A stretch of 41,248 nucleotides of DNA, from NCBI GenBank assembly GCA_029227635.1, contig JAQYAH010000029.1, forward strand, positions 1 through 41,248. The letters are read 5' to 3'. The notes beneath the pieces were generated by a model. The model saw nothing but the letters and a program-made list of their open reading frames with translations, did no database searches and was not told the origin of the DNA. Both the position numbers and the translations under genes were made by a program. Origin of the DNA: Clostridiales bacterium (lineage in GTDB: Bacteria; Bacillota; Clostridia; Lachnospirales; Lachnospiraceae). This document shows positions 9,641 to 18,367 of the stretch, one piece after another; the first letter of the stretch is position 1, and every line of letters begins with the position of its first letter.

Positions 9641-9675
9641 TTTAAAAGCGAAAGAGCGTACAAAAAGTACGCTCT
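9641..9675 (-). terminator. Terminator downstream of gdhA
   Basis: A perfect 9-bp inverted repeat (AGAGCGTAC / GTACGCTCT, 9653-9661 and 9667-9675) with a 5-base loop is followed on the minus strand by an interrupted T run (TTCGCTTTTAAA). It lies about 75 bases after the gdhA stop. Confidence 0.75.
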
Positions 9676-9749
9676 CTCACCACTATATTGGGATCACATA
9701 GTCTGTTAATAGGGGTTAACCTAATAAGGGGCTTAGTAATACCAGGGAT

Positions 9750-11099
9750 TTAGAATACACCCTGAGCCATCATAGCTTCAGCAACCTTAAGGAAGCCGGC
9801 AATGTTAGCGCCTGCTACAAGGTTGAAGCCAAGGCCATACTCTTCAGCAGCATCAACTGATACTTTGAAGATGTTCTTCATGATCTTGTGGAGCTGTCCG
9901 TCAACTTCTTCAGCTGTCCAAACAAGTCTCTCTGAGTTCTGGGACATCTCAAGTGCAGAAACTGCAACACCACCTGCGTTAACTGCCTTAGAAGGAGCAA
10001 CGATCATGCCTTCCTGATCCATAAGGAACTTAAGAGCATCGTTGGTGGTAGGCATGTTAGCTACTTCGATGTAGTACTTGATGCCGTTAGCAGCGATCTT
10101 CTCTGCGCTGTCCATTCTAACATCGTTCTGCATAGCTGAAGGCATGATGATGTCAGCCTTAACACCCCAAGGCTTCTCGCCGGGGAAGAATTCTACGCCG
10201 AACTTGTCAGCATAATCCTGAACGCGGTTGCGTCCTGAATTTCTCATCTCGAGAAGGTAGTTGATCTTCTCTTCTGTAACGATGCCTTCGGGATCAATGA
10301 TGTATCCGTCGGGACCTGAAAGAGTGATAACCTTAGCACCAAGTGCAGCAGCCTTCTTGCAGATACCCCATGTTACATTACCGAAACCTGAACATGCGAT
10401 AGTCTTGCCTTCGATAGACTCACCTTCGTGCTCAAGTACTTCCTGAAGGTAATAAACTGCGCCGTAACCTGTTGCTTCGGGACGTGTAAGAGAACCACCG
10501 TAGCTGAATCCCTTACCTGTGAGAACGCCATTCTCGAATGTGCCCTTAAGGCGACGATACTGACCATAGAGGTAACCGATCTCACGTCCGCCAACACCCA
10601 TGTCACCAGCGGGAACGTCGATGTCGGGACCGATATAACGATAGAGAGCTGTCATGAAGCTCTGGCAGAAACGCATGATCTCAGCGTCTGACTTACCAGC
10701 GGGATCAAAGTCTGAACCACCCTTACCGCCGCCGATAGGAAGACCTGTAAGGCTGTTCTTGAAGATCTGCTCAAAGCCGAGGAACTTAAGGATACCGGGA
10801 TAAACGTTAGGCTGGAAACGAAGACCGCCTTTGTAAGGTCCGATAGCGCCGTTGAACTGCACTCTGTAACCTGTGTTTGTATGATACTGGCCGTTGTCAT
10901 CCATCCATGTAACTCTGAATGTGAACATTCTCTCGGGCTCTACCATTCTTCCGAGAAGATCAGCAGCCTCATACTCGGGGTGCTTATCTACAACCGGTGA
11001 TAATGAAGAAAGTACTTCTTCAACAGTCTGAATAAACTCAGGCTCGTTAGCGTATTTCTTTCTTACGTTCTCAATTACGCTCTCAACATACGGGTTCAT
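9750..11099 (-). CDS. gdhA: NADP-type glutamate dehydrogenase
   Basis: GdhA makes glutamate from 2-oxoglutarate and ammonium and is a main nitrogen-assimilation enzyme in gut and rumen Clostridia. From the chosen start the protein is 449 residues, the length of the hexameric NADP-dependent class. It contains GGLRFQPNVYPGILKFLGFEQ-like substrate-site sequence, GGGKGGSDFDP with the catalytic lysine region, and a Rossmann GFGNVTWG motif. ATG 11099 (MNPYVESVIEN) is chosen because AGGAGG lies nine bases upstream; the frame is open 36 codons further but without a good start. It is a single-gene unit with its own promoter and terminator. Codon choice appears strongly biased (AAG, AAC, GTT, GCT), suggesting high expression. 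Confidence 0.96.
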   Translation of the reverse strand: MNPYVESVIENVRKKYANEPEFIQTVEEVLSSLSPVVDKHPEYEAADLLGRMVEPERMFTFRVTWMDDNGQYHTNTGYRVQFNGAIGPYKGGLRFQPNVYPGILKFLGFEQIFKNSLTGLPIGGGKGGSDFDPAGKSDAEIMRFCQSFMTALYRYIGPDIDVPAGDMGVGGREIGYLYGQYRRLKGTFENGVLTGKGFSYGGSLTRPEATGYGAVYYLQEVLEHEGESIEGKTIACSGFGNVTWGICKKAAALGAKVITLSGPDGYIIDPEGIVTEEKINYLLEMRNSGRNRVQDYADKFGVEFFPGEKPWGVKADIIMPSAMQNDVRMDSAEKIAANGIKYYIEVANMPTTNDALKFLMDQEGMIVAPSKAVNAGGVAVSALEMSQNSERLVWTAEEVDGQLHKIMKNIFKVSVDAAEEYGLGFNLVAGANIAGFLKVAEAMMAQGVF

Positions 11100-11154
11100 A
11101 ACTATTATCCTCCTGTTAACCAACTTTAGTTGACAAACAAATTCTTGCAATATG

Positions 11155-11183
11155 AGTATATTACCCCTTCCTGAAATAATCAA
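11155..11183 (-). promoter_or_regulatory. Sigma-A-like promoter of gdhA
   Basis: Minus-strand TTGATT (11178-11183) and TATACT (11155-11160) with a 17-base spacer, about 56 bases upstream of the gdhA ATG. A CAACTTTAGTTG inverted repeat (11131-11142) lies just after the expected start point. Confidence 0.65.
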
Positions 11184-11246
11184 CCCATTTTGCAAGATAA
11201 ACTGCAAAAAAATTCAAAATTATTCATATATGTTATTTTTTTAACA

Positions 11247-11308
11247 AAAATTAATAAAAAACAGGACTTACTCGGTTGAAATCTTGCATTTCTTCTGAGT
11301 AAATCCTG
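11247..11308 (-). terminator. Terminator of the arg operon, after argD
   Basis: On the minus strand, 12-base arms (11297-11308 and 11262-11273) pair with one G-U pair around a 23-base loop. They are followed directly by TTTTTT and further T-rich sequence. The hairpin lies about 70 bases after the argD stop and upstream of the gdhA promoter, so it separates argCJBD from gdhA. Confidence 0.7.
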
Positions 11309-11376
11309 CAAATTCTTTCATTTTTCAGCCTTATAATTTGTCAATTCAGCCAATAGTCCGACAACTATTTTACCTG

Positions 11377-12555
11377 TTAAAGTGATGAATCAAGAAGCAC
11401 CACAAATCTGTCGATATCTTCTTTGGTCACCACGAGAGGAGGCACCACCCTGAGTACATTCTGTCCGGCAGAGATCACAATAAGTCCGTTGGCCAATGCT
11501 CTTTTTACGGTCTCTCCCACCGGATTCTTCAGGAGAAGTCCCTGCATGAGACCCTTGCCTCTGTGCTCCAGGATCTCTTCCTTCTCCGCAGTCAGCTTTT
11601 CCAATTTCTCATAGAGATATTCAGACATCTCTTTTACATGGGTGAGAAGATCTTCCTCCTTAAAGATTTCCGTCACCGCCAGAACCGCTGCTGCCGCCAG
11701 AGGATTTCCTCCGTAGGTAGTTCCGTGATCGCCGGGGAGCAAGGTGGCTTTTGCCATCTTCTCACTCACCGCAAAAGCTCCGACGGGGATTCCGTTTCCG
11801 ATGGCTTTTGCCATGGTCATGATGCCCGGCTTTACCCCGTAGCCCTGCCAGGCAAAATAATCGCCGCTTCGGCCCATTCCGCACTGGATCTCATCGAAGA
11901 TCAGAACAATGTCCTTCTCGTCACAAAGGGTTCTTACTCCCTCAAGAAACTCTTTATTTGCGGGAACGATTCCTCCTTCACCCTGGATCGGCTCCAGAAT
12001 GATGCCGCAGGTGTTGTCATCCACAAGGGCTTTTACACTTTCAAGATCGTTGTATTTTGCAAAAGCGACTCCCGGGATCAGCGGCTCAAAAGGATCCCTG
12101 TAACTTTTGGTTCCGGTAACTGAGAGGGCTCCCATGCTTCGTCCGTGAAAAGAGTGCTCCATGGCGATAAACCCGGTGCGTCCAGTACCCTTGGTATAGG
12201 AATATCTTCTCGCCGCCTTTAAGGCTCCCTCAATGGCCTCGGTGCCGCTGTTTGTGAAAAAGACCTTATCCATCTGTGAGACTTCTCTTAGGGCATTTGC
12301 CGCCTCTGCCACTACCGGATTGTAGAAAAGATTGGATGTGTGTGTCAGTTTATCGATCTGAGCCTTTAAGGCCTCTCCAAATTTCTTATTTCCGTAGCCG
12401 AGTCCGCACACTGCAATTCCCGCCGCAAAATCCAGATACTCCTTGCCCTCGGTGTCGTAGAGTTTCACACCCTCACCGTGGTCCAGAACCACGGGAAAGC
12501 GGTTGTACACATGCAAAAGCGCCTCGTCGGCTTTTTCCATATAATTAATTGCCAT
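11377..12555 (-). CDS. argD: Acetylornithine aminotransferase
   Basis: ArgD transfers an amino group from glutamate to N-acetylglutamate semialdehyde, giving N-acetylornithine. The chosen 392-residue form starts [22 protein letters not shown] at ATG 12555, with GGGAAG seven bases upstream, and overlaps the argB stop by 11 bases. A 44-codon upstream extension of the frame lies entirely within argB and is rejected. Class III aminotransferase features are clear: [19 protein letters not shown], the [10 protein letters not shown] segment, [14 protein letters not shown] and the PLP lysine in [11 protein letters not shown]. It is the last gene of argC-argJ-argB-argD and is followed by a terminator. 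A succinylornithine or lysine-pathway side activity is possible, as in the family generally. Confidence 0.95.
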   Translation of the reverse strand: MAINYMEKADEALLHVYNRFPVVLDHGEGVKLYDTEGKEYLDFAAGIAVCGLGYGNKKFGEALKAQIDKLTHTSNLFYNPVVAEAANALREVSQMDKVFFTNSGTEAIEGALKAARRYSYTKGTGRTGFIAMEHSFHGRSMGALSVTGTKSYRDPFEPLIPGVAFAKYNDLESVKALVDDNTCGIILEPIQGEGGIVPANKEFLEGVRTLCDEKDIVLIFDEIQCGMGRSGDYFAWQGYGVKPGIMTMAKAIGNGIPVGAFAVSEKMAKATLLPGDHGTTYGGNPLAAAAVLAVTEIFKEEDLLTHVKEMSEYLYEKLEKLTAEKEEILEHRGKGLMQGLLLKNPVGETVKRALANGLIVISAGQNVLRVVPPLVVTKEDIDRFVVLLDSSL

Positions 12556-13447
12556 TGTAATACTTCCCTTCCGTGTCAGCCAGGATCGCAGTTCCGACAC
12601 CTTTATGTGTAAAGAATTCCAAAAGGAGACAGTGGGCGATCCGTCCGTCCAGGATATGCACCCTGGATACTCCGTTCTCAATAGCATCGATGCAGTTGTT
12701 GAGCTTCGGGATCATTCCTCCTCCCACAATTCCGTTATCAATAAGCTTTAAGGCCTCCTGCAGGCTAAGTTCTGAAATAAGGGAACTCTCATCGTGAACA
12801 TCCTTAAGCACTCCGGGAGTATCTGTGAGAAAAGCCAGCTTCTCGGCTTTCACTGCTTTTGCGATAGCGCAGGCCGCATCGTCCGCATTGATGTTGTAGG
12901 TCTCAAAATTGTCATCGAGACCAATAGGTGCCACTATGGGCAGGAAGTCATCGTTCAAAAGATCGTAGAGGATCTTGGGATTGACCTCTGTCACATTTCC
13001 CACGTAACCGATATCCTCTCCGTCGGAGAGCTTCTTCTCCACCTTCAGGAGACCGCCGTCCTTGCCGCTTATTCCCACGGCTTTGACTCCCAGCTCCTGT
13101 ACATACTGAACCAGGCCTTTGTTTACCCGGTTAAGTACCATCTCCGCGATCTCCATTGTGGGCTCATCCGTCACCCGAAGTCCGTTGATAAACTTAGGCT
13201 CCATTCCCACTTTCTTGATCCAGCTGCTGATTTCCTTGCCCCCTCCGTGAACGATAATGGGCTTAAAGCCTACCAGCTTCAAGAGGGTTACATCGGCGAT
13301 GACCTGGCGCTTTAAATTGTCATCCGCCATGGCACTTCCGCCGTATTTAACTACTATGATCTTTCGATTGAATCTCTGGATATAGGGAAGTGCCTCAATG
13401 AGAACCTCGGCTTTTTCCAGATATTTATTCATTTCCTGTTCGTTCAT
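12545..13447 (-). CDS. argB: N-acetylglutamate kinase
   Basis: ArgB phosphorylates N-acetylglutamate, the second step of arginine synthesis and usually the feedback-controlled one in the cyclic pathway. The 300-residue protein belongs to the amino-acid kinase fold, with [10 protein letters not shown] near residue 31, [12 protein letters not shown] and GGGMIPKL. The N-terminal extension of about 25 residues before the first strand is the helix typical of arginine-sensitive hexameric NAGKs, which fits ArgJ-type acetyl recycling next door; arginine sensitivity itself is inferred. ATG 13447 has GGAGG seven bases upstream. The gene follows argJ by 15 bases and overlaps argD. Confidence 0.95.
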   Translation of the reverse strand: MNEQEMNKYLEKAEVLIEALPYIQRFNRKIIVVKYGGSAMADDNLKRQVIADVTLLKLVGFKPIIVHGGGKEISSWIKKVGMEPKFINGLRVTDEPTMEIAEMVLNRVNKGLVQYVQELGVKAVGISGKDGGLLKVEKKLSDGEDIGYVGNVTEVNPKILYDLLNDDFLPIVAPIGLDDNFETYNINADDAACAIAKAVKAEKLAFLTDTPGVLKDVHDESSLISELSLQEALKLIDNGIVGGGMIPKLNNCIDAIENGVSRVHILDGRIAHCLLLEFFTHKGVGTAILADTEGKYYNGN

Positions 13448-13462
13448 TTTCTATCCTCCCGT

Positions 13463-14686
13463 CTAGGAACGGTAATCCGCGTTAATGCTGATGTATTCGT
13501 GAGTCAGATCGCAGCCCCAGACAGTGGCTTTTGCCTCACCCTGATGAAGGTTGATGATGGCACTCACCTCCGGTTCGGATAAGATCTTCGTGGCGATTTC
13601 CTCGTCAAAATCCACACCGGCGCCGTTTTTTGCAATGAGGATGCTGCCTGCCTTACTCTCAAATCTGAGTTCGGCAATCTCGGGATCAAACTGTGCTCCT
13701 GAGTAGCCCATTGCGCAAAAGATACGTCCCCAGTTGGCATCGTGTCCGGCGATCGCGGTCTTAACAAGGCTTGAGGAGACAACACTTTTTGCTACAGTCA
13801 CTGCGGTTTCCTTGGTGTCAGCCCCCTCAACTACCACCTCGAAAAGAGCGGTGGCACCCTCTCCATCTCCGGCCATTCTCTTTGCCTGGGTCTCGTTCAC
13901 AAGTCGAAGGGCTTTTGCAAAAGTCTCGTAATCCTCGCCTTTCTCAGTGATCTTTTCGTTTCCTGCCTCTCCGTTTGCCAGAATGATGCAGGAGTCGTTG
14001 GTGGAAGTATCTCCGTCAACGGAAACCATGTTATAGGTATCTTTCACATCCTCTCTCAGAGCCTCAAGAAGAAGTTCCTTGGAGATATTTGCGTCAGTTG
14101 TGATAAAAGAAAGCATGGTGCACATGTTGGGATGTATCATTCCGGAGCCCTTGCACATGCTGCCGATGCGGGCGGTTTTTCCGCCGATAGTGAACTCCAC
14201 TGCGATCTCCTTGGGCATGGTGTCTGTGGTCATAATGGCCCTTGCAGCTGCGGCGGCATTCTCTTTGGAGGAGTTTTTGCCGGGAGCCAAAAGGGTGAGG
14301 CCGTAGGCGATCTTATCCACAGGGATAGGCATTCCGATGACTCCGGTGGAAGCCACAAGAACGGAATCCTCGGGGATATTCAGCTCTTTCGCACAGGCTT
14401 TGGCAGTCTTATCGCAGTAGGTAAGCCCCTCTTTTCCGGTGCAGGCATTAGCGATTCCGGAATTGATCACTACGGCGTGAACTTTCTTTTCGCTGTCGGT
14501 AATGTTTCTGTCCCAGATAACCGGGGCAGCTTTTACAATATTTGAAGTGTAGGTTCCGGCACTCTCACAGGGAGTCTCACTGAAAATGAGAGCCATGTCG
14601 GTGCGGCCTGAATATTTGATTCCGGCTTCACAGGCTGATGCCTGAAAGCCTTTTGCAGCGGTGATTCCTCCGTCAATTATCTTCAT
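13463..14686 (-). CDS. argJ: Ornithine acetyltransferase / N-acetylglutamate synthase
   Basis: ArgJ transfers the acetyl group from N-acetylornithine to glutamate and so recycles acetyl in the cyclic arginine pathway. The 407-residue precursor has the self-cleavage site in GEGATALFE, where cutting before the threonine gives alpha and beta chains. Other family segments are AVVINSGIANACTG, VLVASTGVIG, GMIHPNMCTML and AGHDANWGRI. The C-terminus DLTHEYISINADYRS is typical. The start ATG follows AGGTAA and lies 23 bases after argC. No argA-type synthase is seen in the window, in line with a bifunctional ArgJ, although the acetyl-CoA activity cannot be read from sequence. Confidence 0.95.
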   Translation of the reverse strand: MKIIDGGITAAKGFQASACEAGIKYSGRTDMALIFSETPCESAGTYTSNIVKAAPVIWDRNITDSEKKVHAVVINSGIANACTGKEGLTYCDKTAKACAKELNIPEDSVLVASTGVIGMPIPVDKIAYGLTLLAPGKNSSKENAAAAARAIMTTDTMPKEIAVEFTIGGKTARIGSMCKGSGMIHPNMCTMLSFITTDANISKELLLEALREDVKDTYNMVSVDGDTSTNDSCIILANGEAGNEKITEKGEDYETFAKALRLVNETQAKRMAGDGEGATALFEVVVEGADTKETAVTVAKSVVSSSLVKTAIAGHDANWGRIFCAMGYSGAQFDPEIAELRFESKAGSILIAKNGAGVDFDEEIATKILSEPEVSAIINLHQGEAKATVWGCDLTHEYISINADYRS

Positions 14687-14709
14687 AAATATTACCTCAT
14701 TTCTGTCTG

Positions 14710-15750
14710 TTAAGGGAAAACAGGAACAAACTTAAGTCCCTCGTTCTCCGGAAGATCAAAAAGGATGTTCATGTTCTGCACCGCCTGGCCGGCAGCACCC
14801 TTTACCAGGTTGTCCATGGCTCCCATCATGATAAGTCTTCCGGTTCTTGTATCAAGTTCAAAGTTCACATCTACGAAATTGCTGCCTTCTACCCATCTGG
14901 TCTGAGGGCAGTGGCCCTCGGGAAGAACTCTCACAAAGTACTCATCCTTGTAGCAGTCCTCATAGACCTTTCTGATTTCCTCTTTGGTCACCTTCGCTGT
15001 AAGTTTAGCGTAGGAGGTTGCCAGGATTCCCCGATTCATAGGGGCGAGATGAGGGGTGAAGTTAATCATCACCGGCTCTCCGGCTGCTCTTGATAGCTGC
15101 TCCTCGATTTCCGGAGTGTGTCTGTGGGTGGCAACTCCATAGGCCTTCATATTCTCGTTGACCTCGCAGTAAAGGTTCTGAGTCTTTGCTCCTCTGCCTG
15201 CACCGCTGGTTCCGGACTTGGCATCGATAATGATGGTGTTGGGATCGATGATTCCGGCTTTAACGGCGGGATAGATGCTGAGAGTGGAGCAGGTTGGATA
15301 ACATCCCGGGTTGGCAATAAGCTGCTTTCCCTTGATCTCCTCTCTGTGGATCTCCGGAAGTCCGTAAGCGGCCTGCTTTATTAACTCCGGGCTGCCATGT
15401 TTGATTCCGTACCACTGCTCGTAGACCTCCACGTCTGTGATGCGGTAATCCGCCGAAAGGTCAATAACTTTACACTCTTTCAAAATATCTTCAGTTAAGA
15501 TGCTTCCAAGATAGCCCTGAGGGGTTGCGGTGAATATGACATCTGTGGTCTTAGCCAGCTCCGGAAGATCATCGGCAATACAATCCAGATCTATCAGCTG
15601 ATACACGTTTTCATAAATGGATGAATATTTCTGCCCGGCGTAGCTCTTGCTTGCCATCCAGGCAATCTCCACGTCTTTATGTCCTAAAAGTATTCTCACA
15701 AGCTCGCCACCGGCGTAGCCTGTTGCTCCGATTATTCCTGCTTTAATCAT
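14710..15750 (-). CDS. argC: N-acetyl-gamma-glutamyl-phosphate reductase
   Basis: ArgC reduces N-acetylglutamyl phosphate to the semialdehyde with NADPH. The 346-residue protein has the Rossmann start AGIIGATGYAGGELVR, the active-site cysteine in ANPGCYPT, the SGTSGAGRGA loop and the HRHTPEIEEQL segment. The start ATG 15750 is preceded by AGGAG at nine bases. It is the first gene of argC-argJ-argB-argD. Its promoter carries an ArgR-like box overlapping the -10 hexamer, so arginine repression is likely. The divergent argG lies 247 bases away. Confidence 0.96.
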   Translation of the reverse strand: MIKAGIIGATGYAGGELVRILLGHKDVEIAWMASKSYAGQKYSSIYENVYQLIDLDCIADDLPELAKTTDVIFTATPQGYLGSILTEDILKECKVIDLSADYRITDVEVYEQWYGIKHGSPELIKQAAYGLPEIHREEIKGKQLIANPGCYPTCSTLSIYPAVKAGIIDPNTIIIDAKSGTSGAGRGAKTQNLYCEVNENMKAYGVATHRHTPEIEEQLSRAAGEPVMINFTPHLAPMNRGILATSYAKLTAKVTKEEIRKVYEDCYKDEYFVRVLPEGHCPQTRWVEGSNFVDVNFELDTRTGRLIMMGAMDNLVKGAAGQAVQNMNILFDLPENEGLKFVPVFP

Positions 15751-15778
15751 TTTCTTATTCTCCTGTGTTTTTCAGATG

Positions 15779-15813
15779 TGAATAATTATACATCTCGATT
15801 GTATTAAAATCAA
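15779..15813. promoter_or_regulatory. Tandem ArgR-like boxes over the argC promoter
   Basis: The plus-strand sequence TGAATAATTATACA (15779-15792) matches the ARG-box pattern TGAAT-N4-ATTCA with one mismatch and covers the argC -10. A weaker copy, TGTATTAAAATCAA (15800-15813), covers the -35. The two centres are 21 bp apart, the spacing known for paired ARG boxes in E. coli. Repression by an ArgR/AhrC protein encoded elsewhere is inferred. Confidence 0.6.
15785..15813 (-). promoter_or_regulatory. Sigma-A-like promoter of argCJBD
   Basis: Minus-strand TTGATT (15808-15813), a 17-base spacer and a perfect TATAAT (15785-15790), about 35 bases upstream of the argC ATG. The -10 lies inside an ArgR-like box. 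Confidence 0.75.
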
Positions 15814-15895
15814 CTCGTTTTTCTTGGTTTTTACCTGTATTTTTGCCCAATATTCATCCTTCTTCTCCTATATAATCATGCATTTTTGCTAAAGC

Positions 15896-15939
15896 TGTAT
15901 TTTTATTCAAATTTGGGGTTGCATTTGTATATTTATTGA
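15896..15939. promoter_or_regulatory. ArgR-like boxes upstream of and within the argG promoter
   Basis: TGTATTTTTATTCA (15896-15909) has the same half-sites, TGTAT and ATTCA, as the argC box read on the other strand. A second near-copy, TGTATATTTATTGA (15926-15939), lies in the spacer of the argG promoter. Their centres are 30 bp apart. Being AT-rich, the weaker copy could be chance. Confidence 0.5.
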
Positions 15940-15947
15940 GTTATAGT
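15919..15947 (+). promoter_or_regulatory. Sigma-A-like promoter of argG
   Basis: TTGCAT (15919-15924), a 17-base spacer and TATAGT (15942-15947), about 50 bases before the argG start codon. Confidence 0.65.
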
Positions 15948-15997
15948 GATATTGCTGATTTGAAAAACAAACAAATTTACTTTTGGAGGAATATATC

Positions 15998-17218
15998 ATG
16001 AAAGAAAAAGTCGTACTTGCATATTCAGGTGGTCTTGATACCACAGCCGTTATTCCCTGGCTCAAGGAAACTTTTGACTATGACGTTGTATGCTGCTGCG
16101 TAAACGTAGGTCAGGGAGAAGAACTGGATGGTCTCGATGAGAGAGCAAGAATGTCAGGTGCTTCCAAACTTTATATTGAAGATATTACCGATGAGTTCTG
16201 TGATGATTTCATCATGCCCTGTGTTAAGGCAGGTGCAGTTTACGAGAACAAATACCTGCTCGGCACTGCAATGGCTCGTCCCGTTATCACAAAGAAGCTT
16301 GTAGAGATCGCAAGAAAAGAAGGTGCGGTTGCTATCTGCCACGGCGCTACCGGCAAGGGCAATGACCAGATCCGTTTCGAGCTTGGAATCAAGGCTCTCG
16401 CTCCTGACATCAAGGTTATCGCTCCCTGGAGAATGACCGACATCTGGACCATGGAGTCCCGTGAAGATGAGATCGAGTACTGCAAGGCTCACGGAATCGT
16501 ACTTCCTTTTGACACTACTTCAAGCTACAGCCGTGACCGTAACCTGTGGCACATCTCCCACGAAGGTCTCGAGCTTGAGGATCCCTCACTGGAGCCCAAC
16601 TACGATCACCTTCTGGTAATGAGCCAGACTCCTCAGAATGCTCCCGATGAGACCGAGGAGATCTCCATCACCTTCGAAGCCGGTGTTCCTAAGACAGTAA
16701 ACGGAGTTGAGATGAAGGTTTCCGACATCATCCGCAAGCTCAATGAGCTGGGCGGCAAGCACGGCATCGGTATCTGCGATATCGTTGAGAACCGTGTAGT
16801 TGGCATGAAGTCCCGTGGCGTATACGAGACTCCCGGCGGAACCATCCTCATGGCCGCTCACGAACAGCTCGAGGAGATCATCCTTGATCGCCCTACTCTT
16901 TCCGCTAAGAAAGAGATCGGCAGCAAGCTTGCTTCTGTTGTTTATGAAGGCAAGTGGTTCTCTCCTCTTCGCGAGGCTCTCTGTGCTTTTGCAGAGTCAA
17001 CTCAGAAGTATGTTACCGGCGAAGTTAAGCTTAAGCTCTACAAGGGCAACATCATCAAGGCGGGCACAACTTCACCTTACAGCCTCTACAGCGAGGAACT
17101 GGCTTCCTTCAAGACCGGTGAGCTTTACGATCACAACGATGCAACCGGCTTCATCACCCTCTGGGGACTTCCCGAGAAGGTACGTGCTATGAAGCTTCAG
17201 GAAGTTAAGAATAAATAA
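15998..17218 (+). CDS. argG: Argininosuccinate synthase
   Basis: ArgG joins citrulline and aspartate with ATP to form argininosuccinate. The chosen protein is 406 residues, normal for the family. It opens MKEKVVLAYSGGLDTT, the PP-loop ATPase motif, and contains HGATGKGNDQIRFE and SYSRDRNLWHISHEG, both diagnostic. ATG 15998 is chosen because GGAGG lies eight bases upstream; an in-frame ATG at 15983 would include that site in the coding region. It stands alone on the plus strand, divergent from argCJBD, and ends in a strong terminator. argH and the ornithine carbamoyltransferase gene are not in the window. Codon use suggests high expression. Confidence 0.97.
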   Translation: MKEKVVLAYSGGLDTTAVIPWLKETFDYDVVCCCVNVGQGEELDGLDERARMSGASKLYIEDITDEFCDDFIMPCVKAGAVYENKYLLGTAMARPVITKKLVEIARKEGAVAICHGATGKGNDQIRFELGIKALAPDIKVIAPWRMTDIWTMESREDEIEYCKAHGIVLPFDTTSSYSRDRNLWHISHEGLELEDPSLEPNYDHLLVMSQTPQNAPDETEEISITFEAGVPKTVNGVEMKVSDIIRKLNELGGKHGIGICDIVENRVVGMKSRGVYETPGGTILMAAHEQLEEIILDRPTLSAKKEIGSKLASVVYEGKWFSPLREALCAFAESTQKYVTGEVKLKLYKGNIIKAGTTSPYSLYSEELASFKTGELYDHNDATGFITLWGLPEKVRAMKLQEVKNK

Positions 17219-17242
17219 CCATCATACAAAATCCACACATGC

Positions 17243-17281
17243 AAAGGAGCACTGCCGTTGTTCGGCGGTGCTCCTTTGTTT
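17243..17281 (+). terminator. Terminator of argG, probably bidirectional
   Basis: Fifteen-base arms (17243-17257 and 17263-17277) pair with one G-U around a TTGTT loop and are followed by TTTGTTTA. The convergent dehydrogenase gene ends at 17286, so the hairpin may serve both. Confidence 0.8.
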
Positions 17282-17285
17282 ACGG

Positions 17286-18251
17286 CTAATAGCCTTTTGA
17301 AATGTCAATCACATGGGAGAGCTCTTTGCCCTCCACATAGGCCTTTAAGTTCTTTTTGAAGATTTCCATGATGTTTTCCATGTTGAAAGCATCCGCGCTG
17401 TGACCCGCAATGTGAGGGGTCACAATGAGTCCCGGGGTCTCAAAGGTCTCATCCCCGCTCTTAATAGGCTCTTCCGGGAAAACATCCAGCATTGCCCCGG
17501 CGATCTCCCCTCTTCTTAGCTTCTCGCAAAGAGCTGCAGCGTCAAGAGTCTTTCCTCTGCCTGCGTTTAAGACGTAGGCGCTTTTTTTCATAAGTCGAAG
17601 CCGTCTCTCATCCATGACAAACTTATTGTCTTTGGCCAAAGGAAGGAGCATAACCAGAATGTCCGCCTTGGGAAGGAGCTCATCCAGCTGATCCAGGGTT
17701 CTCATCTCCCGAATGTAATCCGGAGCTTGCTTCTTAGTTCTTGTCACTCCGATAACCTCTGCCCCCAGGGCGTTTGCTCTCACTGCAAAAGCATTTCCAA
17801 TCCGTCCGCAGCCGAGGATCAGTACTTTTTTGCCGGAAAAAGACTCTGCCGGCATACAATCCGCCCACACTTTCCCCGCCTGAGCCTTACCGTAATAGGG
17901 GAATCTGTGGAGCAGGGAAATGCAGCCGCCGATCAGATACTCGGCGATCATGGTGTCGTAAGCTCCCGCCGCATTGGTGAGGATCGCCTGACCACTTCTT
18001 ATGGGACCAAGACCTACAAGCCCGTCGGCTCCGTCCCAGCTGCTCTGGAACCACTTAAGCGCCTTTGCCGCCTCGATCATACAATCCTCATAGCCCCCGA
18101 AAAGTATCTCGCAGTCCTCTGTAAGAGCAGTGTCGGTGCTGTTGTAGGGGATGTTTCTAAGGGTCACCCCAAGGGAAGCCGCATAGTCTTCAAGTTTATT
18201 AAACTGCTCCGGGGTGTAATCCTCGGAACATCCGCAGATGATCTCTCTCAT
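17286..18251 (-). CDS. D-isomer-specific 2-hydroxyacid dehydrogenase
   Basis: This is a 321-residue NAD(P)-dependent 2-hydroxyacid dehydrogenase. The nucleotide-binding motif is LGCGRIGNAFAVRANALG, and the catalytic triad regions are visible as NAGRGKTLD (Arg), DVFPEEP (Glu) and TPHIAGHS (His). The substrate-binding N-terminal half is divergent (MREIICGCSEDYTPEQ), so the acid cannot be named; glyoxylate/hydroxypyruvate-reductase-like proteins look the same. ATG 18251 has AGGAG eight bases upstream, and a 12-codon upward extension is rejected. It is a lone gene between the argG terminator and the terminator of the next minus-strand operon, so it needs its own promoter in the 70 bases upstream, where I see no clear one. 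Confidence 0.85.
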   Translation of the reverse strand: MREIICGCSEDYTPEQFNKLEDYAASLGVTLRNIPYNSTDTALTEDCEILFGGYEDCMIEAAKALKWFQSSWDGADGLVGLGPIRSGQAILTNAAGAYDTMIAEYLIGGCISLLHRFPYYGKAQAGKVWADCMPAESFSGKKVLILGCGRIGNAFAVRANALGAEVIGVTRTKKQAPDYIREMRTLDQLDELLPKADILVMLLPLAKDNKFVMDERRLRLMKKSAYVLNAGRGKTLDAAALCEKLRRGEIAGAMLDVFPEEPIKSGDETFETPGLIVTPHIAGHSADAFNMENIMEIFKKNLKAYVEGKELSHVIDISKGY

Positions 18252-18323
18252 AGTGTATTCTCCTCGCGTAATAATAAGAAATGGCAAAAGGACATGTCAG
18301 GGCCTTTTGCCCGTCGCTTCCGC

Positions 18324-18355
18324 AACCAAAAATCGAGCAGGATTCCCTGCTCGAT
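18324..18355 (-). terminator. Terminator of the asnB-ftsW-small membrane protein operon
   Basis: Perfect 10-bp arms (ATCGAGCAGG / CCTGCTCGAT at 18332-18341 and 18346-18355) with a 4-base loop, followed on the minus strand by TTTTTGG. Confidence 0.85.
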
Positions 18356-18367
18356 CTGAATCTCTGT

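Noticed and set aside
11212-11228. TGAAT-rich sequence upstream of gdhA as an ArgR box
   Set aside because: The TGAAT units are direct, not inverted, and the ATTCA half is missing; it fits AT-rich background.
12556-12687. 44-codon N-terminal extension of argD
   Set aside because: It lies inside argB, has no ribosome binding site and no homology in the family; ATG 12555 gives the normal length.
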